NCBI GenBank assembly: GCA_013416795.1
Contig: RQSC01000029.1
Span: 238,573-275,823 of the forward strand
Direction of reading: 5' to 3'
Source of the DNA: Prasinococcaceae sp. CCMP 1430
Lineage: Eukaryota; Prasinodermophyta; Palmophyllophyceae; Prasinococcales; Prasinococcaceae
DNA length: 37,251 nt
Of the stretch, positions 17,742-27,200 are shown in pieces. Position 1 is the first letter of the stretch, and every line of letters starts with the position of its first letter. A program made the translations under genes and the position numbers. The notes under the pieces were generated by a model that was not told where the DNA came from, ran no database searches, and was given only the letters and a program-made list of their open reading frames with translations.

Positions 17742-20700
17742 CTAGGCAGCTGTTGGCTTTGCGGCGGGCTGAGCGTCAGGCTCGGCGGCGCCTTGCTCGG
17801 CGGCAGGCTCGATTCTGGGCTCCGCAGCGGGCTCGGCGGCGGGCTCGGCAAGTGATAGCTCAGTGTCGGCAGGCTCGGCGGCGGGCTCGACAGCAGATAG
17901 CTGAGTGGAGTCATCGGCGGGCGCAGCGGCAGGCTCTGCACCGGCTGATTCGGCGGCGGGCTCGGTCGGAAACTCGGCGGGAGGCTCGGCGGTGGAGGGC
18001 TTGGCAGAGAGCTCGGAGGAGATCAAGATGGCGGGCTCGGACTCAATCAAAATGGCGATATCCGCGGAGTCCCCTCTTAGCCGCTCGTGCATGTCCTCGT
18101 CCAAGTGCTGGGCCGCGTTTTCAGCGTCCTCGACACACCCAAGGTCGGCACGGTTGTCTGGCAGGCCTTGCAAGCTCGCCCCGCCATGTTTTCCCTCAGA
18201 GTCGCCACCCCTCCGCTTCATTTTGCGCAGCCAAAGAAGCAGGAGAACGACCAGCGCGGCAGGGGCGGCGCCCGCAATGGTTTGGGTGCTGATGGCGCTG
18301 CGGCGCGCAGATGTCCTGGAGGGAAGCGGCAGACGCCGAGAAGGAGGTGGGCGTGGAGGCGAGCTCGGGCTTGGTGGCGCGGGAGGCGGCGGGCTCGGCG
18401 GGGGCGGGCTCAGTGGCGGCGACGGCACGGGTGGCGGGGGAAGAATGCGCGTCCTGCACATGTCTGAGCGCGTGCCGTCTTCGTCCTTCCCAAAAGCCAC
18501 ATAAGTCACCACCTCCTGCACCTCAAAGTTCACCGCCTGGCTGGAACAGAGTATCTCGCACCGACCCTCTTCGCACGCCATGTCGCTCAGCGCAGCGCGC
18601 TGCCTCCGCCAGCCCTCCTCGTCCGTGACCGTTTCCGCGAGTGGGGGCATCGTGGCATCCACGTAGAGGACGATGTCGGGCTCTTCATCCGTGCGGAACA
18701 GCGTCGACGAGATGCTGCCAATCTCTGTGGCACGGATGGCGTTGGACCTGAGGTTGCCCCCGGCGCCCCCCTCGCCCGCAGGCTGGATGAATGTCACGTC
18801 GTACGTGACGAACACCTTTCCGAATTGCATTCTTGCTGTCGACTCAACGTACACAAAAGCTGGGTCCACGCCCAGCAGTCGCGCATACTCGGCGTCTAGC
18901 TCAGATTGCCGCGCATAGAAGTCCTCGAGAGTGGTCACGGGCTCGCGCGCGATGAATTCCGACCTGACAGTCACCTCCGAGCTCACATCTTCCACGGCGG
19001 CGCTGTCCTTGATGCCGGCCTCGACGGCCTCGAAGTTGGCGTCTTGCAGAGTGTTCGCGTCGATCCGCACAGCAAAGTGCCGCGACACCTGCCTGAGCGG
19101 TGGGGGGCTCGGCGGAGGGCTCGGCGGCGGAGGGCTGGGCGGTAGGCTGGGCGGGGGGCTCGGCGGCGGGCTAGGAGGTGGCGATGCCATGGGTGCGCCG
19201 GGTGGAGGACGCGGCGGCGGCGGACTCGGCGGCGGGCTTGGCGGCGGGCTTGGTGGAGAGCTTGGTGGCGGACTGGGTGGAGAGCTTGGCGGTGGGCTCG
19301 GTGGTGGCGATGCCTTCGGTGCGCCGGGCGGAGGACGCGGCGGCGGAGGGCTAGGCGGCGGGCTCGGAGGAGAGGTCGGCGGAAAACTGGGCGGAGGGCT
19401 TGGCGGTGGAGGGCTCGGCGGGAGGCTGGGCGGGGGGCTCGGCGGCGGGCTCGGAGGTGGTGATGCCCTGGGTGCGCCGGGTGGAGGACGCGGCGGCGGT
19501 GGGCTCGGTGGTGGGCTCGGCGGCGGGCTTGGAGGAGGGCTTGGCGGCGGACTGGGCGGTCGGCTCGGCGGCAGGCTCGGCGGTGGGCTCGGAGGTGGTG
19601 ATGCCCGGGGTGCGCCGGGTGGAGGACGCGGCGGAGGAGGGCTCGGGGGCGGGCGTGGTGGTGATGGGCTTGGTGGCGGGCTCGGCGGGGCACTCGGAGG
19701 TGGGTTGGGTGGTGAGCTCGGCGGTGGACTCGATGGTGGTGGGTTCGGAGGCGGGCTAGGTGGGGGGCTCGGAGGCGTGCTCGGCGGCGGACTGGGCGGA
19801 GGGCTCGGCGGCGGAGGGCTCGGTGGGAGGCCGGGCGGAGGGCTCGGCGGTGGGCTCGGCGGTGGTGAAGCCCTGGGTGCGCCGGGCGGAGGCCGCGGCG
19901 GCGGCGGGCTTGGCGGCGGGCTCGGAGGAGGGCTTGGCGGCGGGCTCGGGGGAGGGCTCGGCGGCGGACTGGGCGGAAGACCTGGCGGCGGAGGGCTAGG
20001 CGGCGGACTGGGCGGAGGGCTCGGCGGCGGGGGGCTCGGCGGTGGGCTGGGCGGAGGGCTGGGCGGTGGGCTCACCAGGCTCGGTACATCGACTTGGCCG
20101 GCGTCGTTGCCTCCCCAGCAGCGCAGCGCGCCGTCGGCCTGCGCGATGCCGCACGTGTGTTCATATCCGGCGCTCAACGAGGACCACGCGCCCACGCCGC
20201 TCGGCACGTCCGTCTGATTTTGGTCGTTGCGTCCCCAGCAGCGCAGCGCACCGTCGGCCTGCGCGATGCCGCACGTGTGGGACTGTCCGACGCTCACCAG
20301 TGACCACGCGCCCACGCCATTCGGCACGTCTTTCTCGCCGTAGGTGTTGTTGGCTCCCCAGCAGCGCAGCGCGCCGTCGGCCTGTCCTATGCCGCACGTG
20401 TGCTGACTCCCGGCGCTCACGGAGGACCACGCGTCCACGCCGCTCGGGACGTCCGCCTGGCCGTAGTCGTTGCGTCCCCAGCAGCGCAGCGCGCCGTCGG
20501 CCTGGGCGACGGCACACGTGTAGAATGCTCCTGCGCTCACGGAGGACCACGCGCCAACGTCGCTCGGCACGTCCGCCTGGTTTAGGTCGTTCCATCCCCA
20601 GCAGCGCAGCGCGCCGGTGGCCTGCGCGATGCCGCACGTGTGGTACCGCCCGACGCTCACGGAGGACCACGCGCCCACGCCAGTTGGCACGTCAGTCTGG

Positions 20701-20999
20701 CCGTACTTGCCGTATCCCCAGCAGCGCAGCGCGCCGTCGGCCTGGGCGACGCCACACGTGTGGTACCATCCTGCGCTCGCGTAGGAGAATGCGCCCACGC
20801 CGGCCGGCGGCTCACTCTGGCGGTAGCCGCTCGATCCCCAGCAGCGCAGCGCGCCGTCAGCCTGCTCGATGCCGCACGTGTGCTGCCATCCAGCGCTCAC
20901 GGAGGACCAGGATTCGCCACTTGCGGCGGCCGGCGTTGGAGCGTGGAGTGCCGCGAGCAGCAACGCCGCCGCGAGCTGCAACGACGCCGCGCGCCGCAA
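17742..20999 (-). CDS. RCC1-repeat / pherophorin-like single-pass membrane protein
   Basis: The open frame encodes 1085 residues with no internal intron. It begins with a signal-peptide-like stretch (SLQLAAALLLAALHAPTPAA). Seven RCC1-type repeats of about 40 residues follow (about 28-302), each with HTCGIAQADGALRCWG and so two Cys per blade. A hydroxyproline-rich type stalk spans about 305-634, made of SPPP units with five copies of PPGAPRASPPP-like blocks. A globular region of unknown type lies at about 635-852, then a second short Pro-rich stretch. The membrane helix is TIAGAAPAALVVLLLLWLRK, and the cytosolic tail of about 160 residues is acidic and rich in AEPAAEP. The layout suggests a wall-anchored surface receptor or adhesin; RCC1-like ectodomains also occur in plant CRINKLY4 kinases, but no kinase is present here. 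No in-frame ATG exists between the upstream TAG and the signal peptide (20999 is TTG), so the true start probably lies in an unseen upstream exon. Confidence 0.75.
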   Translation of the reverse strand: MRRAASLQLAAALLLAALHAPTPAAASGESWSSVSAGWQHTCGIEQADGALRCWGSSGYRQSEPPAGVGAFSYASAGWYHTCGVAQADGALRCWGYGKYGQTDVPTGVGAWSSVSVGRYHTCGIAQATGALRCWGWNDLNQADVPSDVGAWSSVSAGAFYTCAVAQADGALRCWGRNDYGQADVPSGVDAWSSVSAGSQHTCGIGQADGALRCWGANNTYGEKDVPNGVGAWSLVSVGQSHTCGIAQADGALRCWGRNDQNQTDVPSGVGAWSSLSAGYEHTCGIAQADGALRCWGGNDAGQVDVPSLVSPPPSPPPSPPPSPPPPSPPPSPPPSPPPPGLPPSPPPSPPPSPPPSPPPSPPPSPPPPRPPPGAPRASPPPSPPPSPPPGLPPSPPPPSPPPSPPPSTPPSPPPSPPPNPPPSSPPPSSPPNPPPSAPPSPPPSPSPPRPPPSPPPPRPPPGAPRASPPPSPPPSLPPSRPPSPPPSPPPSPPPSPPPSPPPPRPPPGAPRASPPPSPPPSPPPSLPPSPPPPSPPPSFPPTSPPSPPPSPPPPRPPPGAPKASPPPSPPPSSPPSPPPSSPPSPPPSPPPSPPPPRPPPGAPMASPPPSPPPSPPPSLPPSPPPPSPPPSPPPLRQVSRHFAVRIDANTLQDANFEAVEAGIKDSAAVEDVSSEVTVRSEFIAREPVTTLEDFYARQSELDAEYARLLGVDPAFVYVESTARMQFGKVFVTYDVTFIQPAGEGGAGGNLRSNAIRATEIGSISSTLFRTDEEPDIVLYVDATMPPLAETVTDEEGWRRQRAALSDMACEEGRCEILCSSQAVNFEVQEVVTYVAFGKDEDGTRSDMCRTRILPPPPVPSPPLSPPPPSPPPPAPPSPSSPPRPPPSRRLPLPSRTSARRSAISTQTIAGAAPAALVVLLLLWLRKMKRRGGDSEGKHGGASLQGLPDNRADLGCVEDAENAAQHLDEDMHERLRGDSADIAILIESEPAILISSELSAKPSTAEPPAEFPTEPAAESAGAEPAAAPADDSTQLSAVEPAAEPADTELSLAEPAAEPAAEPRIEPAAEQGAAEPDAQPAAKPTAA
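19099..20091 (-). repeat. Coding tandem repeats of the SPPP stalk
   Basis: About 1 kb of imperfect repeats, reading on the plus strand as GGCGGGCTCGGC-type units. On top of the 9-15 nt units there is a higher-order block (GGTGCGCCGGGCGGAGGACG-like) repeated five times, near 19190, 19318, 19470, 19608 and 19877. The strand asymmetry is extreme: the plus strand is almost free of runs of C. Confidence 0.85.
20095..20935 (-). repeat. Seven 120-bp repeats encoding RCC1-type blades
   Basis: The core CCCCAGCAGCGCAGCGCGCC recurs at about 120-nt spacing seven times (near 20113, 20232, 20356, 20473, 20596, 20716, 20836). High DNA identity indicates recent duplication or gene conversion. Confidence 0.85.
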
Positions 21000-21507
21000 C
21001 GCCGCCGCGCGCCACGGCGCCCGGACCCGCGTGTGCTGGGCGCGCTGGCGGCGATTGACGACGTGGCACTACCTTGGGGCGAGGGGGCGTTGTGGCGCGC
21101 ACCCCGCGGGCTGGTGGCTGCGCACCCGCACGATATCTGCTGCGGTGCACTCGCGCACAGCTGCGGGGAACCCCCGCAGCATGGGGTTACACAGGGCGTG
21201 TCCTCCGGCTTTGTGTACGCACGGTTTCAAATTAAAAAAAAAAAAGCGCAGGGCTGCGCGGCACTGGCACGCGCACAGAGCCTTGATGACTAGTCTATTG
21301 ATTGGTACTACTGAAACATGTCTTTGTGCAGGGTAGAGTTATAGTTAGTGACTATAGGCTGCGACAACGCCCTGCGAATGGAGCAGCGGCTGCTCGGCGG
21401 GAGCGGGGGCGCCGTGGACGCGGCCGTGGCCGCGACGGAACTCGAAGGCGATGCTGATATGCGACTCTCCGTCAGGTCATGCTCAGGCTGTCGCTAGCAC
21501 TTGGACT
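21000..21507. other. Upstream region of the RCC1/SPP gene; 3' flank of the kinase-cyclase gene
   Basis: No supported gene. It contains an A-run at about 21234-21244 and an AT-rich patch at about 21290-21360. It should hold the missing first exon or start of the RCC1/SPP protein. A 52-codon plus-strand frame beginning at ATG 21379 has no recognisable features. Confidence 0.35.
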
Positions 21508-24500
21508 TTATTCTATTGCGACTGCATGCTCCGCGTCGCTCTCCTCATCGGCGGCGTCCGCGGCATCCAGCTCGCACAAGTGTGCACGCAGATCGCCGCC
21601 CTCGCCGCCTGCTACCCAGAGCGTCTGTACACCCTTGCCCTTGATATCCACGCGCCCTCGTTCCTCCAGCGTCAGCCAAGGCGCTTGCTCTCGAAGTGCT
21701 GCCGCGCCGGCGTCGCTGGTGGTCAGACGCTGGGCGAGCCCATGGCTCTCGCAGCGGCTCGCAGTGTTCACGGTATCACCATACACCGAAAACTTGAGCT
21801 TGTCGCTTCCCAAGAGCCCCCCAACAACAGGCCCGCAGTGAAAGCCGGCGCGAATTTCCAGCGCGCCCAGCTCAGGTCGAGATTCGTCCACCAGCGTGTC
21901 GGCGGCCTCCTGTATCGCTGCCAGCGCAAACGCCGCCACGCGCGCGGAGTGCGTACGCCGCTGTTTCTTTGCCAACCCCCCGGCTACCATGTAGCAATCG
22001 CCAATGGTCTCCAGCTTGAAGAGGTCAAACTCTCGCACGAGAGAGTCGAAGCGGCTGTAGAGCCTGTCGAGCATGTCGGTCACCAGTTCGGGGTCACCAA
22101 GCTCGTCGCTCAAGTGCGTGAAGTTCACGATGTCGCAAAAAAATATCGACACCATCTCGTATCGCAGCGCGCCAACCTTCTCACCGCGCGTGAGCCTTGC
22201 TGCCACGTCGGGTGGCAGCATGCGCTCCAGCAGCATGGATCGCCGCGTGTTGGCTGCGGGATCGAAGAGATCGGCCTTTCGAAGTGCGCCGCCCTTGCTC
22301 TGGAGAGAGTCAATGGCGGCATCGCATTCCACCAGCGAAGGCCGGCGATCCGGATTCGCCAAGAGACAGTCCTCGATGAGTTGAACGATCGTCGGCGGCG
22401 TCGCCTGACGCATTTCATGCGTGATGGTCGGGCGAAGCTTTGTCTCGGGGGAGCGTACAGCCTGCAGAATCTCACGCGTGCTCATGTCATCCTGGTCGGA
22501 GTAAGGTGATCGCCTGCTGAAGAGTTCCCACAGCAGCATACCGAAACTGTAGACATCCGACGCTTCGCTATTGGGCTGGCCGTCAAGCAGCTCCGGTGCC
22601 ATGTAGAAGGGCGTGCCCACGGCGACGCGCCGCCCGCCACTTACCCGCAGCAAACTTTGCTTCGTCGAGGAGAGTCCAAAGTCTGACAGCTTGCATTCAA
22701 AGCTGTCACTGACAAGCACGTTGGCCGCCTTGATGTCCCCTGTGTACACAGAGCAGAGCGCGCAATGTCAGAAGAAAATTGCAAAAGACGCCGGCGAGCG
22801 TGCATGCGCGCCCTTCTCAATTGCAGCTGCTCGCCGATGGCGCGGCGAAAATTCTCGCATACCATGAATAATAGCCGGCGTTGAATCGTGGAGGTAGCGA
22901 AGCCCCGAGCACACGTCTCGCGCCATACTGATACACAGATTCGCAGGCAGGTCTGAACTCGGATTGAGCAGAAGATCCCGCAACGTTCCCCTGGGGAGAT
23001 ATTCAAGAACAAGCAGCGGTTCGGACTCCTTCGTCGCCCCGAGCACTGTGACGATGTGTGGATGTCGAAGGCGGACCATCAGCCGAATTTCCTTGCGAAA
23101 GATGTGTGCACGCCGAGACGAGCTCATGCCGCGACTGCTGCCTCGATTGCTGATGGCGGAGCCATTGTCGCTGACCAGCCCACCTGGAGACAGGCACCCA
23201 CTAAGCGAGGCACATGAACCACCGACGAGGCCACCACTGCCGCTGCCACCGCCGCTCCCGCTGTCGATGCCGCTCGAGCTGCCAGTTCCCTCGACCGTCA
23301 GGCCCAATTGCCCCCCAATGACGATCGACGCTACATGATGCCCATCAGGCACTGAACTTGTAGATGTTGAAGCGCTTGATCCGCTGTCTGCCTTCTGCAC
23401 GGCAGCCAACACCGAGCGCTCACTGCCCGCGTGCTTCAGCATTCTGGCCTTGGCTGTGCCCGCAGGCTCCAGCACCGTCGTGGTGCTTGATGTCTGGCTA
23501 GACGTGGACGCCTCGCCGTTGGATGAGCCGTTCGTCACACTCGCCGATCCAGATCGCGCCGCAGGCGACCCAAGAGACACGCGTTTTAGCGCGACCAACG
23601 TCCCACGGAAGCGGCCAAGGAAAACAGTGCCGAAGTTGCCCCGACCCAGCACCGTGAATGGCTCGACCGTCTCGAGCTCCCTCGGATCGATGATCCACGC
23701 GGACTCGTATTTGTGCCGGAGATGCCTGCGCCTCAGCCATGCGGTGCCGACAGCGATGATTCCAAGCGCGCCTAAGCCCGCAATCACGCCGATCGCCCAG
23801 TTCGGCAAGCCCCCACTGCTCGATTCTAGCTTGATGCATGACAGCGTGTCTATGTCGGCCACGTACCCATCATCGCATTCGCAGAACTCTTGTTCAGAAG
23901 ACTCGCAGGTCGAGTGTTTGGGACAAGTACCGTTGCCGCAGCTCACAAACCCAAGGTCCGCCGGCACGCCGGTGGCTATCAGATATGTTCGGCCATCTCC
24001 GCTGGCGCTCACGCGCGTCACGGTGACAGTCAGGAGTTGCGGCTGACCTGTAGCATTCGTCACTAAAACATCGCTATGCCCCTTGAAGCTCTGGCTATGT
24101 TCGCCGAACTGGCCCTCGTCTGCAGCATCCGTGTGTGCTTGGACCCACGCGAGACGGTCCGTGCCGTCGGGGAGGATGCTGCCAAGCTCGATGGTGGGCG
24201 AACACGTCGACGTCTCCACGTGCGATGCGCTGATTGTGGATGCAACGATGCACGCTTGCTCTTGGCTGTCGTCCAAGCGTAGCACGTATACCTGCGCACC
24301 GCTGAAGTCCCCAAGGAGATGGTCGTTGGCGTACGTGAGGGCCGTGAAGGTGTCATTGAGCGTTGCCTGGCGGATGGGCGCGGCCTGCAACAGGCGGCGA
24401 CCAGAGCCGTCATCTGAGCTGTTCGCCATTTGTGTCCAGCAGGCAGCATCTGCTTGGACTTCGCTCGAATCTGATGAAAGCCCTCCATTCTCTGGCGCCG

Positions 24501-26685
24501 ACGCGAGGACGCGCCACAACAACGCAGCCTTGGCCAGGCGAGCGTTGGACAAAGCGCATGCCGTGGCATGCTCCCGACCGCACGGTCGCCCGCCGAAGGA
24601 CGTGGTGGGGCGCGGCGCACGCGTACCGAAGCCTGCAACGTAGAAATAGCGGTGCGAGTCGTAGACGAAGCCGCGGGCGTACAGTGCGTGCTCGGTCACC
24701 TCCAGCACCGTGCCATTGGAAACGACGCCCCATGGTGCCAAGAGCCAGCCGCCGAGCAACCCAGTGTCGGAACCTCCGAATTGCGATGTCGCGATGCGCT
24801 TCAGCTTGCGGATGAAGCAGTCGAACGAATCGCCGACCTGGCCAAAGCCGTCCATGTAGAGCTGCCGAAGCGTAGAATAGTTCTGCGGGTAGAAGCGCGG
24901 CACGCTCATGAGCGTGCCATCGTCCTCGCTGTCGACGATGACGGCACCAAAAGGCGCCGACAGCTGGCCAAGGCCAGCAAAGCGATCGCTCGTGGATACC
25001 TTGCGCAGCAGCTCGTCCAGCGTTTCGTCCACGTGCACTTCTGTCGCAACGTCGCTGACCAGCCGCATCGTGTTGCTCACCGCACAGGGAGACGCAAACG
25101 CGGCGCTGCACTTGTTTTGGGCCGCGTGAGCGGCGGTGTCTGTGCAATTGACGGCCGCGCGGCTGGGCTGGCCCAAGTCATCCCTCCACACATCGGCGCA
25201 TCGCTCGGGTCGGGGGATGTGGTTGTATCCGACGGCCAAGTAGAATTGTTGCACAGAGCCGGCGAGAGGAAATTCGAATTCCATGTGCAGCGCGACTTTC
25301 ACGTCCTGCGCGGCCTCACTGGCATTCGTGAGCTGGCCGTTTGCAATTCGAACCTGGTCCTCACGCGTTGGCCACTTGTAGCTTAGCCAGCTGCCACCTG
25401 GCTGCGATGCAGCAGCAGTGCTGTCGGCATTGAACTGCACGCCGTCGAGCGCGGGCGAGACTGTCGACACGATTGCAGTAGTCGTCATACCCACAAACTT
25501 GCTGACGGCACCATGCGCGACGACTACGCCCGAATAATGTTTGGCAAAGACATAGAAGCCTCCGGCAATGACATAGTCGTCGCTGTAGCTCATTTTGTTC
25601 AGCGCGCCCTCAAACTCCCAAGGAGTAGACGCCCGCGTGACCGCGTCAAGCGCCTTGCCCACGAGCGTCACTGAATTGGCAATGGAGCACAAATTGTTGT
25701 ACGCCGCACTGCAGGGCAGTACTGGAGCGTGGGCGACGTTTCGGTACCCGTAGGCAACAACAGTCCCAGCCGGTGTCGGCGCCGATGCGTAGAACACCCA
25801 TTCATCTACGTGTAGCCCGCCGAGGTGCGCACTATGACCGCCAACCAGCGTGCTTGGCATCAAAACGTACACAAACGCACCGGACTGGCACGCGTCCAGC
25901 GCGGCGCGAAAGCGCTGAAGATAGCCATCAGCAGCCGCCGCCACACTCTGTGCGTCTGTGACATTCACCAATTCCGGCTCGCTGACGCAGAAGCCCGCGC
26001 CCGGCGAGTCTGCGTCCTCGCGGCAAATGGCACCAGGAACGCCTTTGATCGGCACGACGCCTCTGCGCTGCGATTCTATGGTCTCCTCTGACAATGTGCA
26101 ATTCTCACACGTGATGTCCATGATCCATTCGGCCAGCGTCTTGCCCACCGACAGCTCGCCCTTGGCTACGTCCCCTTCATGGCTGATGTTGCGTCCGTTG
26201 GCCTGAATCGTCCCAGACGCCACGTCGAAAAGCAGGGGCCAAAAATGTGTCGCGTGGCCGCCGCGGCCGGCGCTGACCTCGGCGTGGAATGCGGCCGCCG
26301 CGCCCTCCTCCTCGGCGGCCACCAGCTGCGCGCGCAGCTCTTCAGCGTATGCTTCGACACAGTTGCGCGAACACGCCGCATTGTTGTCCGCATCGCAAAC
26401 CGCTTCTCCGCGGCCTGCGCTGTCAGGCGGTATGTAGGTAGAACGGCACTTGTACAGGCCAGGATTGGGCAAAGGAGCGGTGGCGCGCGCGCACGGTGAG
26501 AAAGGCGGCGATGCGCTCGTGTCGATCACCTCCGTGCCGACGCCGCAGAGCGGCGCGGCGCCACTAGCACAGGATGCGACGGCGGCGGCGCACAGCAGGA
26601 AAAGCACACACTCGGGTCGTCCGCGCCGGGTGGCGGCTGCGCAGTACGGTTGCCAGGACGCGCGCGCGCCCGCCGCTCGGGGCAT
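21508..26685 (-). CDS. Receptor-type protein kinase fused to a guanylate cyclase
   Basis: CDS is complement(join(21508..22739, 22863..26685)), 1684 residues. A signal peptide (CVLFLLCAAAVASCAS) leads into a large ectodomain of about 900 residues with three related blocks. Each block ends in a strand like VVAYGYRNVAHAP, LAVGYNHIPRPE or YVAGFGTRAPRP, followed by a C...CA/S(I)SN motif. An EGF-like Cys cluster lies near 915-945 (CGNGTCPKHSTCESSEQEFC). The membrane helix is NWAIGVIAGLGALGIIAVGT (about 963-985). The kinase has LGRGNFG (1013-1019), ALKRV, a Ser/Gly-rich insert of about 150 residues before the alpha-C Glu, the catalytic loop HGDIKAANVL (1274-1283), DFG at 1294-1296 and APE. A class III cyclase follows with metal Asp1477 (FCDIVNFT) and KLETIGD, whose Glu1518 favours GTP, then YGDTVNTASR. 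It would couple an outside signal to phosphorylation and cGMP. The ligand is unknown. Confidence 0.88.
22740..22862 (-). other. Intron splitting the kinase catalytic loop (123 nt, phase 1)
   Basis: Minus-strand donor CATG|GTATGC at 22862, acceptor GTGTACACAG ending at 22740. The join recreates the Gly of the catalytic loop HGDIKAANVL; reading through gives a frame with no kinase features and an early stop. Confidence 0.88.
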
Positions 26686-27200
26686 GCCTGCCAACAGCAC
26701 CCGACGCCCGCCCGCTCGCCCGCACGAGGGCAACGCCCACGCGCGGGCGACGGCTGCACGTGGTTGAAATCCTCCCGATTCGGCCGCGGGTTCGCCCCCC
26801 CTCCCTCACGCACCCCCACACGCAGCCGCAGCGCGCTAGCCAGCGGCGCGGTGTGGTGCGGCGCGAGGTGGCTGTGCCCATGCTGCTTTTTCCCCCGCGC
26901 GCGTTCAAGAATCGCAAGGGTAACAAAATCCACGTGCAGCAAAAGTGACGCGCGCTCCCATGCCGCACCCGAAGTGGCCACGAAGAGCTCCCAAATAGTA
27001 TACAGTAGGACTACACAGTAGTTAGAGTACATTTCGTGTGTGTGCTTTCGTCTATCACTCACACTCTGCATGCGCGGAGAGGTGGCACGCGCCGATCTCA
27101 GTCGTTCAGGCAGCGTCTCTCAGCTCGGCTCGAACGCGGGGATCACCCTCGCCACTAGGCCCAACAACATTCGCGCAGTAGACGGGGTCCCGAGCTTGTA
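26686..27200 (-). promoter_or_regulatory. Promoter region of the kinase-cyclase gene
   Basis: 515 nt without a supported gene, between the cyclase-gene start and the end of the BRCT gene. An AT-rich patch with GTATACAGTAGGACTACACA lies at about 26998-27017, some 315 nt upstream of the ATG. The rest is GC-rich. Confidence 0.35.

Noticed and set aside
18931-20217. 428-codon plus-strand Gly-rich frame
   Set aside because: It is the antisense reading of the SPPP repeats (GGLGGG repeats). The minus strand carries signal peptide, RCC1 blades, stalk and membrane helix in one frame.
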